The position numbers and the translations under genes are program-made. Shown piece after piece: positions 53,891-62,234 of a stretch of DNA of 64,000 bases (positions are counted from its first letter, which is position 1; every line of letters begins with the position of its first letter). The notes beneath the pieces are model-generated. The model saw nothing but the letters and a program-made list of their open reading frames with translations. It did not search any database and was not told where the DNA came from. Source of the stretch: Bradyrhizobium sp. Ash2021 (lineage in GTDB: Bacteria; Pseudomonadota; Alphaproteobacteria; Rhizobiales; Xanthobacteraceae); the NCBI RefSeq assembly GCF_031202265.1, contig NZ_CP100604.1, positions 7,050,501 through 7,114,500 on the forward strand. Reading direction: 5' to 3'.

Positions 53891-54088
53891 TTCATTCTGC
53901 GCTCCGCCGATGGGAATCCTATAACTCACATGGGGGGTACCCCTTTTGGGTTAGGCTGCAGGGGATCGAGTCCGATCGAAGCCATGAACTGCTCAAGTTT
54001 CCTTCACGCATTATTTTCCGATTTGAACTGATCGCCTAGGCCTGGCGAGCGTTGAGGAACGCGCGACCGAGGCGAATCCTGGAACCGG
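53891..54088 (+). repeat. ~205-bp diverged direct repeat, copy R
   Basis: Right partner of 47835-48043 (same orientation). Spacers between shared blocks differ by several bases. It lies 120 bases upstream of the leftward VanZ gene start and before the terminator-like hairpin at 54106. Confidence 0.7.
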
Positions 54089-54105
54089 AAACCATTGCCG
54101 ACAAA

Positions 54106-54137
54106 CCGCGACGCGAAGAAACGCTCGCGGCTTTTTT
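54106..54137 (+). terminator. possible terminator hairpin
   Basis: CCGCGA...TCGCGG with an inner GCG/CGC and a following C plus six T on the plus strand. No plus-strand gene ends just upstream, so it may act for an unseen transcript or in reverse for the TPP-enzyme gene, for which the T-run is weak. Confidence 0.35.
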
Positions 54138-54242
54138 AAACGGACGGTTCCAATTCACGAGGAAGCTTGCTTCAAATCGATGACTGCCGGCGCGTTCATG
54201 CTTCACCGGTGAAAGTTCAGACCATCAGAGCGCTCTGAGGCA

Positions 54243-55922
54243 TCAGCCCGACGCCGCAGCGAGGGATCGATCGAGTGTTTGGCGTACATCAGATCGAACT
54301 TCGACCACCGCGGGGCCCTTCGCCGACATTGCGTCCGCAACGATATCGGCCGCTTGCGCGGCGTTCGTGATCGTATAGCCCTGCGCGCCGAATGCGCGGG
54401 CAAGGGCCGCAAAGTCAGGGTTGGACAGGTCCGTACCCCAGGGACGTTTCGGAAATGCTTTTTCCTGATGCGAACGGATGGTCCCGTACGACCGGTTGTT
54501 GGAGATGACGATCTTGATATTGAGCCGGCGGGCAACGGCGGTTGCCAACTCGTTCCCGGTCATCAGGAAACCGCCGTCTCCGCAAAACGCGATTACCTGA
54601 CGATTCGGATGACGAAGGCTCGCGCTCAATGCAGAAGGAACGCCACTGCCCATCGCGCCGCAGGCCGAGCCGAGCAGTCGGGCCGACGGCTTGAAGCGGA
54701 ATATACGGTGTACCCAGGCGGCGAAGTTGCCGGAGTCGGTCGTCACGATACCATCTGCCGGGAAACGCTTTGCGATGGCCGCAACCGCATGCCCCAGGAC
54801 ATCCGCGCTGGGGATGCGCTGCTCGGGCCATGCGTGCACTGCCTCCCGAGCTTTCGACACGGCTTCGATCCACCCCGCGCACTCGCGTGAGACGACCGGC
54901 ACGTCGAGCCAGGATATCAGGAAGGGATGCGCCGACGCGACGATCGGAACATCCGTATGGAAGTGAGTCCCGATCGCATTCGGATCGGGGTAGACGTGAA
55001 CCAGAGGCTGAGGCGTCGGCGATTGTCGCGGAAACCGAAATCCCAGAGACGACAAGTCGCCGAGCCGCGTTCCGATCGCAACGATCAGGTCCGCTCGCTC
55101 AAAGAGTTCAACATGCGCTGGCGAAGTAAAGAAGCCAAGCTGCCCGATCCAGAGCCGGTGATCGTTCGGAAACTGATCTTGCATCTTGAAGGTGGCCGCG
55201 ACCGGCACATTCCAGCGCTCGCTCACCGCAATCAGATCCTCGCGAAATTCCGCAGTTCGACACTGTCCTCCGACAAGCAGAATCGGCCTCTCCGCCTCGC
55301 CAACCAAGGCGGCTGCCTGCTCCACGGCGGCGCGACTGGGCTCGGCTCGCGCAACGCCGTGAACCCTGGCGGAGAGCAGACCGGCCTCCATCTCGAGAAC
55401 GTCTTGAGGAAGCTCGATCACAACCGGCCCGGGCGTGCCGCCAAGCGCCACGGAAAATGCGCGCGCCATCATCTCGGGCACCTGGGCCGCTGAATCTATT
55501 CTGGTGGACCACTTAATGAGGCCGCTGAACGCCCGCCCGGTGTCGATCTCCTGCACTGCGTCACGATTCAGGTTCGGCGTGTCAACCTGACCAACCAGCA
55601 ATACGAGGGGTATGGCCTCCTGGGAAGCCACATGCAGGCCAAGCGCCGCGTTGGATGCGCCCGGTCCGCGGCTTACCATCACAACGCCCGCCCTGCCGGT
55701 GAGCTTGGCGTCGGCAACTGCGGCAAGGCTCGCGCTTCCCTCGTGGCGGCAAGTCACGAGATCGATCTCGTCGCGTTCATACAGAGCGTCGAGGAGCGCA
55801 AGAAAGCTTTCGCCGGGCACGCTAAATGCCCGGTCGACGCCGTGCGCAATCAGAGAATCCACGATTAGATCGGCGACCCGAAAAGCCATGCGACACAATC
55901 TCGGTTGGAGGTTCATCACCAT
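54243..55922 (-). CDS. thiamine-diphosphate enzyme, acetolactate-synthase-like
   Basis: About 559 residues from ATG 55922, which overlaps the aminotransferase stop (TGATG); ATG 55889 is an alternative. N-terminal PYR domain: FSVPGESFLALLDALYERD with the TPP-activating Glu near 40 and CRHEGSASLAAVADAKLTGR. Central domain PILLVGGQCRTAEFREDLI. C-terminal PP domain AFCGDGGFLMTGNELATAV and VISNNRSYGTIRSHQEKAF, the GDG-N motif. This family carries out decarboxylation or ligation of 2-keto acids. Beside a class IV aminotransferase it could condense or decarboxylate an amino-acid-derived keto acid. Not paired with an IlvH subunit, so not the housekeeping enzyme. Confidence 0.8.
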   Translation of the reverse strand: MVMNLQPRLCRMAFRVADLIVDSLIAHGVDRAFSVPGESFLALLDALYERDEIDLVTCRHEGSASLAAVADAKLTGRAGVVMVSRGPGASNAALGLHVASQEAIPLVLLVGQVDTPNLNRDAVQEIDTGRAFSGLIKWSTRIDSAAQVPEMMARAFSVALGGTPGPVVIELPQDVLEMEAGLLSARVHGVARAEPSRAAVEQAAALVGEAERPILLVGGQCRTAEFREDLIAVSERWNVPVAATFKMQDQFPNDHRLWIGQLGFFTSPAHVELFERADLIVAIGTRLGDLSSLGFRFPRQSPTPQPLVHVYPDPNAIGTHFHTDVPIVASAHPFLISWLDVPVVSRECAGWIEAVSKAREAVHAWPEQRIPSADVLGHAVAAIAKRFPADGIVTTDSGNFAAWVHRIFRFKPSARLLGSACGAMGSGVPSALSASLRHPNRQVIAFCGDGGFLMTGNELATAVARRLNIKIVISNNRSYGTIRSHQEKAFPKRPWGTDLSNPDFAALARAFGAQGYTITNAAQAADIVADAMSAKGPAVVEVRSDVRQTLDRSLAAASG

Positions 55923-56809
55923 CACGCCGCAAGCTTCACCGCGTGCGCGAAATCCCAATACAGCCTCCGCGCACGCGCATAGAAAGGCCCGGGCGTGAGC
56001 TGCCGGTCGTCGATCCGGATCACCGGCGCGACCTTGGCGAAATTGCCGGTCGAAAAGATCTCGTCCGCGGCGAGGAAATCGGCATAGCGCAGTGTCGCCT
56101 CTACCACGGTGACGCCTTCGCCGCGCAAGAGTTCGATCACCCGCTGCCGGGTGATGCCGTTCAGGAAGGTACCGTTCGGCGCCGGCGTATAGACGGCACC
56201 ATCTTTCGCCATGAACACGTTGGCATTGCCGAACTCGGCGACGTTGCCGAGCATGTCCAGCATCAGGCAGTTCTGGAAACCACGCGAGGCGGCCTCGATC
56301 AGCGCACGCGAACAGTTCGGGTATAGACAGGCGGCCTTGGCATCGACCGGCGCGCATTCGGCGGTCGGCCTGCGGAACGGCGACAGCGTGATCGCGCTGC
56401 CGACAGGCTTCGGCAACGGCGCTTCGTAGATACAAAGGCACCAGTCCATCGTTTCCGGATCGAAGAGCACGCCGCCGCCGACGCCATTCTGCGGCCAATA
56501 CATGGGACGGATGTAGAGCTCGGCATTGGCCGGGAACCGCGCGATGCCTTCGCGCGCCAGACCCAGCCATGTGTCGAGATCGACGATTGGCTTGAGCCCG
56601 AAGTTGAGCGCGGATTGATTGACGCGGGCGCAATGGCGGTCGAGATCGGGCGTAACGCCTTCGAAGGCGCGTGCACCATCGAACACCGTCGAGCCGAGCC
56701 AGAGCCCATGGGTGCGTGGCCCCATGATCGGCACGTTGCCCTCGTGCCACTGGCCTTGGAAGAATGTCCATGTCCGCGAATGGGTGACGGGCTTGCTGTT
56801 GAAAATCAT
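55922..56809 (-). CDS. class IV branched-chain-type aminotransferase
   Basis: 295 residues from ATG 56809 with AGGAGG upstream; a longer frame to 56911 is unlikely. Fold-type IV signatures: LGSTVFDGARAFEGVTPD, the PLP-binding Lys in VDAKAACLYPNCSRAL, and LDMLGNVAEFGNANVFMA with the phosphate-binding EFG.AN. IlvE enzymes transfer amino groups between branched 2-keto acids and glutamate. Overlap with the TPP enzyme and minus-strand co-transcription suggest a shared keto-acid substrate. Confidence 0.85.
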   Translation of the reverse strand: MIFNSKPVTHSRTWTFFQGQWHEGNVPIMGPRTHGLWLGSTVFDGARAFEGVTPDLDRHCARVNQSALNFGLKPIVDLDTWLGLAREGIARFPANAELYIRPMYWPQNGVGGGVLFDPETMDWCLCIYEAPLPKPVGSAITLSPFRRPTAECAPVDAKAACLYPNCSRALIEAASRGFQNCLMLDMLGNVAEFGNANVFMAKDGAVYTPAPNGTFLNGITRQRVIELLRGEGVTVVEATLRYADFLAADEIFSTGNFAKVAPVIRIDDRQLTPGPFYARARRLYWDFAHAVKLAA

Positions 56810-57323
56810 GACGGCCTCCTGACGTTTCCAACCCTCAAAACCGTTGGCCCTTAACGGAAGGCTCCGCGGTGAAGTGCCGGGAGTTGGACTTCCTGTACGT
56901 TCATGGCCCAACGCCTCCCTTTGATGGCTGTACGACCCGAACCGGGTCGAGATGCAGCGTGGATTCTATGCCACAGTCTAACCGACCGCACTTGCGTAGT
57001 CGGGGGCGCAAAGGTGGATGTCGGAAGGCCCGCGCTTCCGAGCGAGGTACCTCCGAAGTGGAGCTACCGACCGGAGCTGTGGTCAGGTATCGTCGCGCGT
57101 CGATGATGATGACATGACATGCCGACGTCAAGTTCCGCATCTACTGGCGAAAGAGTACCGGCAAGATTCGCTGGAAGTGCTTGTGAGGCCCTGGCGTGCT
57201 GGAATTCGAGTGCGCCGTGCTCTTGAATCCGAAAATTGAAATTGCAGTGCGAACCGCACCCGAGCATGGTCAACAAGCGTACGACCATCCACACAACTCG
57301 ATTTGGCAGTTTATAGGTAGGCG
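56810..57323. other. 514-base divergent intergenic region
   Basis: Between the leftward aminotransferase and the rightward acyltransferase. No supported gene; short frames on both strands are unlike known proteins. Expected to hold both promoters. The acyltransferase start has TAGGTAGG upstream. Confidence 0.4.
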
Positions 57324-58217
57324 TTGCCCCGCATCAAAGTCCGACTCATAACTGACGCCGACATCCCGGCGGCCATAAATCTGCTGACCCGCGGATATGG
57401 GCCAGGGGGGGCCGACGGCCCCGCCCGCCCTCGCAGTTTTTGGGAGCATATTTTCTCCTATTTGAGGCTTCGACCGCTGCACGCAGGAGAATTGCCACGG
57501 TTTGGATACGTCATCGACAGTGACGGCGAGCTTGTTGGTATTTTGCTCTTAATATTTTCGACAATTTGGGAGAATGGCAAAGCCAAGATCCGTTGCGGCG
57601 GGTCCGGCTTGTATGTCGATCCGGCATTTAGGATGTATGCGCCACTGCTAATAAGAAAAGCCTCCAGCATCAGGGACGCCACGATACTTAACCTTACGCC
57701 GGCCGAACATACGTTTCGCATAATCGAAGCTTTGAGCTACGTCAGATATTGCGATGGAATCTTTGTTTCAATCCCCTTGTTCAGTCGAGCTCCCAAGGAC
57801 GCACCTGTCAGCGTCGTCGATGTGCATACCAAACTGGATGTTTCTTTAGATCCACACGATCGCGATCTACTGCTTGAGCACGCAGATTGCGGATGCACTA
57901 GTCTGTGGTGCATTACGCCTCAAGGCGCGCATCCTTTTGTATTTCGAAGCCGAAAGTTGAAGAAGGTTTCATGTGCGCAGCAGCTTGTCTATTGCCGCAA
58001 TGTGGATGACTTTGTACGTTTTGCGCGGCCGATAGGTTTGTTTCTTGCCCGGCATACTGGGCGTTTTTTGGTGGTGCTCGACGCGAACGACCCAGTTCAG
58101 GGGCTGGTTGGTAAATACTTCGCAGGAAAAGCCAATAGGTTTTTCTGCGGATCGGATCGGCCACGGTTGGGAGATTTAGCTTATACGGAGATATCGCTGT
58201 TCGGCATCGGCGTCTGA
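57324..58217 (+). CDS. GNAT-like acyltransferase related to the C terminus of the 37618 protein
   Basis: 297 residues; start TTG 57324 with TAGGTAGG upstream. The N-terminal half RLITDADIPAAINLLTRGYG, FGYVIDSDGELVGILLLIFS and GLYVDPAFRMYAPLLIRKAS follows a GNAT-like fold. The second half (DRDLLLEHADCGCTSLWCIT, HPFVFRSRKLK, FVRFARPIGLFLARHTGRFL) aligns in order with residues ~930-1045 of the 37618 fusion, so both belong to one ~300-residue family. AT-richer than its neighbours. It could transfer an acyl group made by the nearby carrier-ligase system. Convergent with the P450 gene. Confidence 0.7.
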   Translation: MPRIKVRLITDADIPAAINLLTRGYGPGGADGPARPRSFWEHIFSYLRLRPLHAGELPRFGYVIDSDGELVGILLLIFSTIWENGKAKIRCGGSGLYVDPAFRMYAPLLIRKASSIRDATILNLTPAEHTFRIIEALSYVRYCDGIFVSIPLFSRAPKDAPVSVVDVHTKLDVSLDPHDRDLLLEHADCGCTSLWCITPQGAHPFVFRSRKLKKVSCAQQLVYCRNVDDFVRFARPIGLFLARHTGRFLVVLDANDPVQGLVGKYFAGKANRFFCGSDRPRLGDLAYTEISLFGIGV

Positions 58218-58276
58218 GGGCTTTGGCCCTTTCCGGCAACTATCATCTAGAATGCCTTGCGTCGCAACACACTATT

Positions 58277-59605
58277 CTATTGTCCTCTAATCTCCGGGCG
58301 CATGATAATATCATGCTTGCTGAGCAAATTCATGCCGGTTGAGATTTCCGGCAGTTTCTGTTCGTCGTAGCGCAGCACTAGCTCCTTGGCGAACATAATG
58401 AGATGGATCTGAATCTCGAGCCGAGCGAATTGCTCACCTATGCAGTTACGCGGGCCGGCGCCAAACGGGCACATCGCCAATTCGTGCCGATCGTAGCTGC
58501 CGCTCGGACTCATCCGATCGGGATCAAAGTCGTCTGGCTCCTCCCACAGCTGCGGGCTGCGTTGAATAAGGTAAGGCGAGATATAGATTTCCGTTCCTGC
58601 AGGCACAAAAAATTCGCCCAGATGATCATCATTGATTGCTTTGCGTGTCATAAGCCAAAGCGGAGGATAAAGCCGAAGGGCCTCATCGATAACTTTCCGA
58701 GTGTAAGCGTACTTCGGAAAGGAATCCATGGTGGGAACTGCCGGCCAAGGCAAACGATCGAGTTCAGCGGAAAGCTTGTCTCGCGACCTGGGGTGTTGGG
58801 ACAGAAGATACCATAGCCAGTTCAGCAGGCCGGCAGAAGTCTCATGGCCGGCGACCACCAGCGTCATCACCTCCTTGGACAGCTGTGCGTCAGGCATAGG
58901 TTGCCCGCGTTCCCGATCGCGCGCCTGCATTAGCTTACCGAGAATATCTGTCGCCGCCGCTCTATTGTCTCGCCGCCTTTGTGCAATGACTTCGAGGATG
59001 ATTTTTCTCAAGGGACTGAATGATCGGGCAAATTCAAGGTTTCGCGCAGATTCTTCGGCGAGCACATTGAAATGGGGCGCGACCACGTTGTAGTCGTCAC
59101 CAAAAATCGCAACCAACGTAATCTTTAGGACCATTGAACTGACGTCGCGCGTGACGTTGACCGCTTCGTGGCGCTTGGCGGCTTGCCTCCATTTATCGAG
59201 CAGTTCGTTATTAATACTGGCAATCATCTCGACCATGCCACTAATCGAGTTTTTGGAGAAAGCCGGCTGCATCATGCGCCGCTGGTTTGCCCAGAACTCG
59301 CCGTTGCTCGCTATAAGTCCGTTACCGAGCAGCAACGCAATGCGCTTAACGACTTGACCCTTTCTCGCATAATTTTGCCAATTCAAGCGGAGAATCCGCT
59401 CGCAATATTCCGGAGCACTGATCACGTACACCTCGGTTCCTACAACTGAAGCTCGGTAGATGTCTCCATAGAGACCAAAATTTTCGATTATCCAGCAAAA
59501 GAGATCTTCCGCTGAACTGTATGACTCGGTCGGCCCCGGAGGAATCCGAAACTGCCTTGCGCTCGCGACGTTGACGGTGATGCTTCCGGAATGTTGTTGT
59601 TCCAC
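58277..59605 (-). CDS. cytochrome P450
   Basis: 442 residues from GTG 59605, with TTGAGG upstream; the frame is open further but those residues are antisense to the next gene. I-helix oxygen-binding VMTLVVAGHETSAGLLNWLW near residue 275, K-helix EALRLYPPLWLMTRKA (ExxR), and heme-binding FGAGPRNCIGEQFARLE with the Cys near residue 390. Soluble form without an N-terminal anchor. The sequence resembles fatty-acid or aliphatic hydroxylases of the CYP102/CYP4-like type (family level). Redox partner not encoded here. Likely oxidises a product of the adjoining amino-acid operon. Confidence 0.92.
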   Translation of the reverse strand: MEQQHSGSITVNVASARQFRIPPGPTESYSSAEDLFCWIIENFGLYGDIYRASVVGTEVYVISAPEYCERILRLNWQNYARKGQVVKRIALLLGNGLIASNGEFWANQRRMMQPAFSKNSISGMVEMIASINNELLDKWRQAAKRHEAVNVTRDVSSMVLKITLVAIFGDDYNVVAPHFNVLAEESARNLEFARSFSPLRKIILEVIAQRRRDNRAAATDILGKLMQARDRERGQPMPDAQLSKEVMTLVVAGHETSAGLLNWLWYLLSQHPRSRDKLSAELDRLPWPAVPTMDSFPKYAYTRKVIDEALRLYPPLWLMTRKAINDDHLGEFFVPAGTEIYISPYLIQRSPQLWEEPDDFDPDRMSPSGSYDRHELAMCPFGAGPRNCIGEQFARLEIQIHLIMFAKELVLRYDEQKLPEISTGMNLLSKHDIIMRPEIRGQ

Positions 59606-59787
59606 CGTATTTTTCCTCAATTTGAACCTAACGCGCTGGGCTTGGTGAGCTAACCCCGGGAATCTTGCGGGGCGTTCGTGCAGAAGCGTCCGACGGGACC
59701 GAGGCGTTTTGGATGCCAAGGTTCCCGCCGCCATCGTCCCCGTGCGGTGTAGATCAACAGCGGAACGCCGACGGGCGTCCGCGTTGT

Positions 59788-60876
59788 CTACGCCACGGCC
59801 CGCCCGGGCCTCGTTTGGTACCTTCCGTTGAAGGCTGGCGGCTTTGAGCGTCCGGCTCGCTGTGACGCCATGTACAACAGCCAGTTGCGGTACAAGCGCC
59901 TGGCCGCCGGATGCCAGGCGTTTCTCAGATCCTTTGCCGCTTGATCGGCCGGAAAATCGGCGAACAACTCCGGACTTCTGTCCGTAAGGGCTTTCCGCCG
60001 AAAGGCCGTCAGGAGCTCTTCCGCCTCCGTGTTGAAATAGCCTGTCGGTATCGTCGGACAGACTTCGCTCTCCGCTCGGAGGAAGCGACCCATGTCCCTT
60101 CTGTATTCGCCCAACAGGGTATTGGTTTCGTATTCCGGATGGCCCTGGAAATGGACGAAAAGGCTCTTCTTCTGCTGCTTGACGAAGCAGTCGACGCCGG
60201 CCGCCACCGATCTGGTGAGGACGGAATATCCGCAGCTCTCGAGAGCCCTCTCCTGCACCTCGTTCCAGCGGGCGTGCGGTGTTCTGAAGGTCGCCGGAAC
60301 GTCGCGCATCAAGGGATGATCTCTCGTCTTCGTTTGAGCAAAGACACCGATGCATTTGGCAGGCAGCTTGTGGCGCGCCACGCCGTCCATGTGCAGGACG
60401 GCCCCATGGACGGCCAGACAGGAATACACCGATGACACGGTATTCTCCCTGGCCCAGTCGATGATTCGGACGAAAGTGGTCCAATATGGTTCTTCCGTCA
60501 GGCTGGCGGCTCTCGGTTCGGCGCCGGTCACGATCACACCGTCCAGGCTCGTGTTCAGCAGATCGTCGGTGCCGCGGTAGTATCGACGCACGTAATCGCG
60601 CCCCCAGTCCGAGCGGGGCGTCGTCTCCATCGTGTAGAAATGCAGCCTGACGAAGAGCCCTCCGGCCGCGGCGCCGAGCAGGTCGAACAGCTGGCGCTCG
60701 GTGGACATCAAGGCGGAATCCGACATGTTGTTGATCAGCCCGATATCGAGGCACTCCTCCCGGTTTCTCGGTGACGCGGCGCCACTTCCGTTCCGCGCTC
60801 TCGAGAAGAGGTGGTGGTCGTACGAGTCTATGTCGATTAGGACAGGCATCGGAATGCCTTCATGGTTGACCTGCAT
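59788..60876 (-). CDS. homoserine O-acyltransferase-like (MetA/HTS family)
   Basis: 362 residues; the ATG at 60876 directly follows the stop of the sulfhydrylase gene, while ATG 60849 has GAAGG upstream. Class I glutamine-amidotransferase-like fold with the MetA signatures: DIGLINNMSDSAL near residue 45, SVYSCLAVHGAVLHMDG with the acyl-accepting Cys near 145, TPHARWNEVQ and FQGHPEYETNTLLGEYRRD with catalytic His/Glu near 240. MetA transfers succinyl or acetyl to homoserine; with the PLP enzyme before it this would make and then use the activated homoserine. Members acting on other hydroxyl substrates are known, so the substrate here is open. Confidence 0.85.
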   Translation of the reverse strand: MQVNHEGIPMPVLIDIDSYDHHLFSRARNGSGAASPRNREECLDIGLINNMSDSALMSTERQLFDLLGAAAGGLFVRLHFYTMETTPRSDWGRDYVRRYYRGTDDLLNTSLDGVIVTGAEPRAASLTEEPYWTTFVRIIDWARENTVSSVYSCLAVHGAVLHMDGVARHKLPAKCIGVFAQTKTRDHPLMRDVPATFRTPHARWNEVQERALESCGYSVLTRSVAAGVDCFVKQQKKSLFVHFQGHPEYETNTLLGEYRRDMGRFLRAESEVCPTIPTGYFNTEAEELLTAFRRKALTDRSPELFADFPADQAAKDLRNAWHPAARRLYRNWLLYMASQRAGRSKPPAFNGRYQTRPGRAVA

Positions 60877-62151
60877 TCAATCTGCGGCATGGAGCGCCTG
60901 ATCGAGGTCGGCGATGATGTCGTCGACGTGCTCGATACCGACGCTCAGCCTGATCATCTCGGGCCGCACGCCGGCCCTTTCCTGCTCCTCGGGCGACATT
61001 TGCCGGTGCGTGGTCGATGCGGGGTGGCAGGCGAGCGATTTCGCGTCCCCAATGTTGACCAGCCGTTTGAACAATTTCAGCGCGTCGTAGAACCGCTTGC
61101 CGGCCTCGAACCCTGCAGCCACGCCGAAGGTCAGCAACGAACACGCGCGGCCGCCCAGATACTTCTGCGTCAGCGCGTGATAGGGGCTATCGTGGAAGCC
61201 CGCGTAGTTGACCCATCCGACGCGGCGGTCGTCGCGCAGAAACCGGGCGACCTCCCCGGCATTCTCGACGTGCCGCTCGATCCGCACCGCGACGGTCTCG
61301 ATGCCCTGGAGCAGCAGGAAGGCGTTAAAGGGTGCCAGGATGGAGCCGGTGGTCCTCTGGGAGACGGCGCGGCAGCGCGCGATGTAGGCGGCGGCCCCGT
61401 AACGCTCGGTGAAGACCAGCCCGTGGTACGATTTCTCCGGCTCGTTCATCATCGGAAAGCGCAGGCGATGCTCCGCCCATGGGAACCTGCCGCTATCGAC
61501 GATGATTCCGCCGAGCGTGGTGCCGTGCCCGCCCATGAACTTCGTCAGCGACTCCACCACGATGTCCGCGCCGTATTCGATCGGTCTGAGCAGGATCGGG
61601 GTAGGCACCGTGTTGTCGACGATCAGCGGCACGCCGTGCCTGTGGGCGACCTCGGCCATCGCTTCGATGTCGCAGACGTTTCCAGCCGGATTTCCGACGC
61701 TCTCGCAGAACACCGCGCGCGTATCGTCGTCGATCAGTCTTTCCATGCTTTCCGGCCGGTCGTCTTCCGAGAACCGGACCGTGATCCCCTGCCTCGGTAG
61801 GATGTGCGCGAACAGCGTATGCGTGGTGCCGTAGAGCTGCGGGACCGATACGATGTTGGTGCCCATCTCCGCGATGTTGATCACCGAATAGTTCACCGCG
61901 GCCTGGCCGCACGCCACGCTCATCGCCTCGATGCCTCCTTCCAGGGCGGCGACCCGCTTCTCCAGCACCGCATTGGTTGGATTACCGATCCGGGTGTAGC
62001 GGAAGCCATCCACTTCGAGATTGAAGAGCGCGGCTCCATGGTCGGCGCTGTCGAAGGCGTACGAGGCCGTCTGGTAGATCGGCACGGCGACGGCCTTGGT
62101 GGTCGGCTCGACTTCGTAGCCGCCGTGGACGGCGAGAGTCTCTCTTCTCAT
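60877..62151 (-). CDS. O-acetylhomoserine sulfhydrylase-like PLP enzyme
   Basis: Start at ATG 62151 because the frame upstream has no family similarity. 424 residues of the Cys/Met metabolism PLP family: VAVPIYQTASYAFDSADHGA, RYTRIGNPTNAVLEKRVAAL, SQPQLYGTTHTLF-type VSVPQLYGTTHTLFAHILP, the PLP Lys in VESLTKFMGGHGTTLGG near 205, and HPASTTHRQMSPEEQERAGV. Family members perform gamma-replacement on activated homoserine with sulfide or other nucleophiles. The pairing with the MetA-like and carrier-ligase genes argues for specialised rather than housekeeping methionine synthesis. Confidence 0.88.
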   Translation of the reverse strand: MRRETLAVHGGYEVEPTTKAVAVPIYQTASYAFDSADHGAALFNLEVDGFRYTRIGNPTNAVLEKRVAALEGGIEAMSVACGQAAVNYSVINIAEMGTNIVSVPQLYGTTHTLFAHILPRQGITVRFSEDDRPESMERLIDDDTRAVFCESVGNPAGNVCDIEAMAEVAHRHGVPLIVDNTVPTPILLRPIEYGADIVVESLTKFMGGHGTTLGGIIVDSGRFPWAEHRLRFPMMNEPEKSYHGLVFTERYGAAAYIARCRAVSQRTTGSILAPFNAFLLLQGIETVAVRIERHVENAGEVARFLRDDRRVGWVNYAGFHDSPYHALTQKYLGGRACSLLTFGVAAGFEAGKRFYDALKLFKRLVNIGDAKSLACHPASTTHRQMSPEEQERAGVRPEMIRLSVGIEHVDDIIADLDQALHAAD

Positions 62152-62234
62152 GGAAGCCGGCCCCTCGGCTCTTCGGTCCCGGGCGACCTCTGGATGTCCT
62201 TGGCGCATCGAAGTTCCTCGAATGCTCACGCCGT

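Noticed and set aside
47835..54088. Attachment sites at a tRNA gene
   Set aside because: No tRNA gene or integrase was recognised and the repeats are too diverged for recent integration.
54243..56831. One 862-residue protein joining aminotransferase-region residues to the TPP enzyme
   Set aside because: The first third is out of frame with the real aminotransferase; the true start of the TPP enzyme is the ATG overlapping the aminotransferase stop.
58277..60754. 825-residue P450 with a long N-terminal extension
   Set aside because: The extension is antisense or out of frame to the MetA-like gene; the GTG at 59605 with TTGAGG upstream gives the normal P450 length.
59788..62151. Rhizobitoxine cluster (rtxA/rtxC)
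   Set aside because: RtxA is a single protein fusing an aminotransferase and a sulfhydrylase-like part, and rtxC is a desaturase; neither fusion nor desaturase is present.
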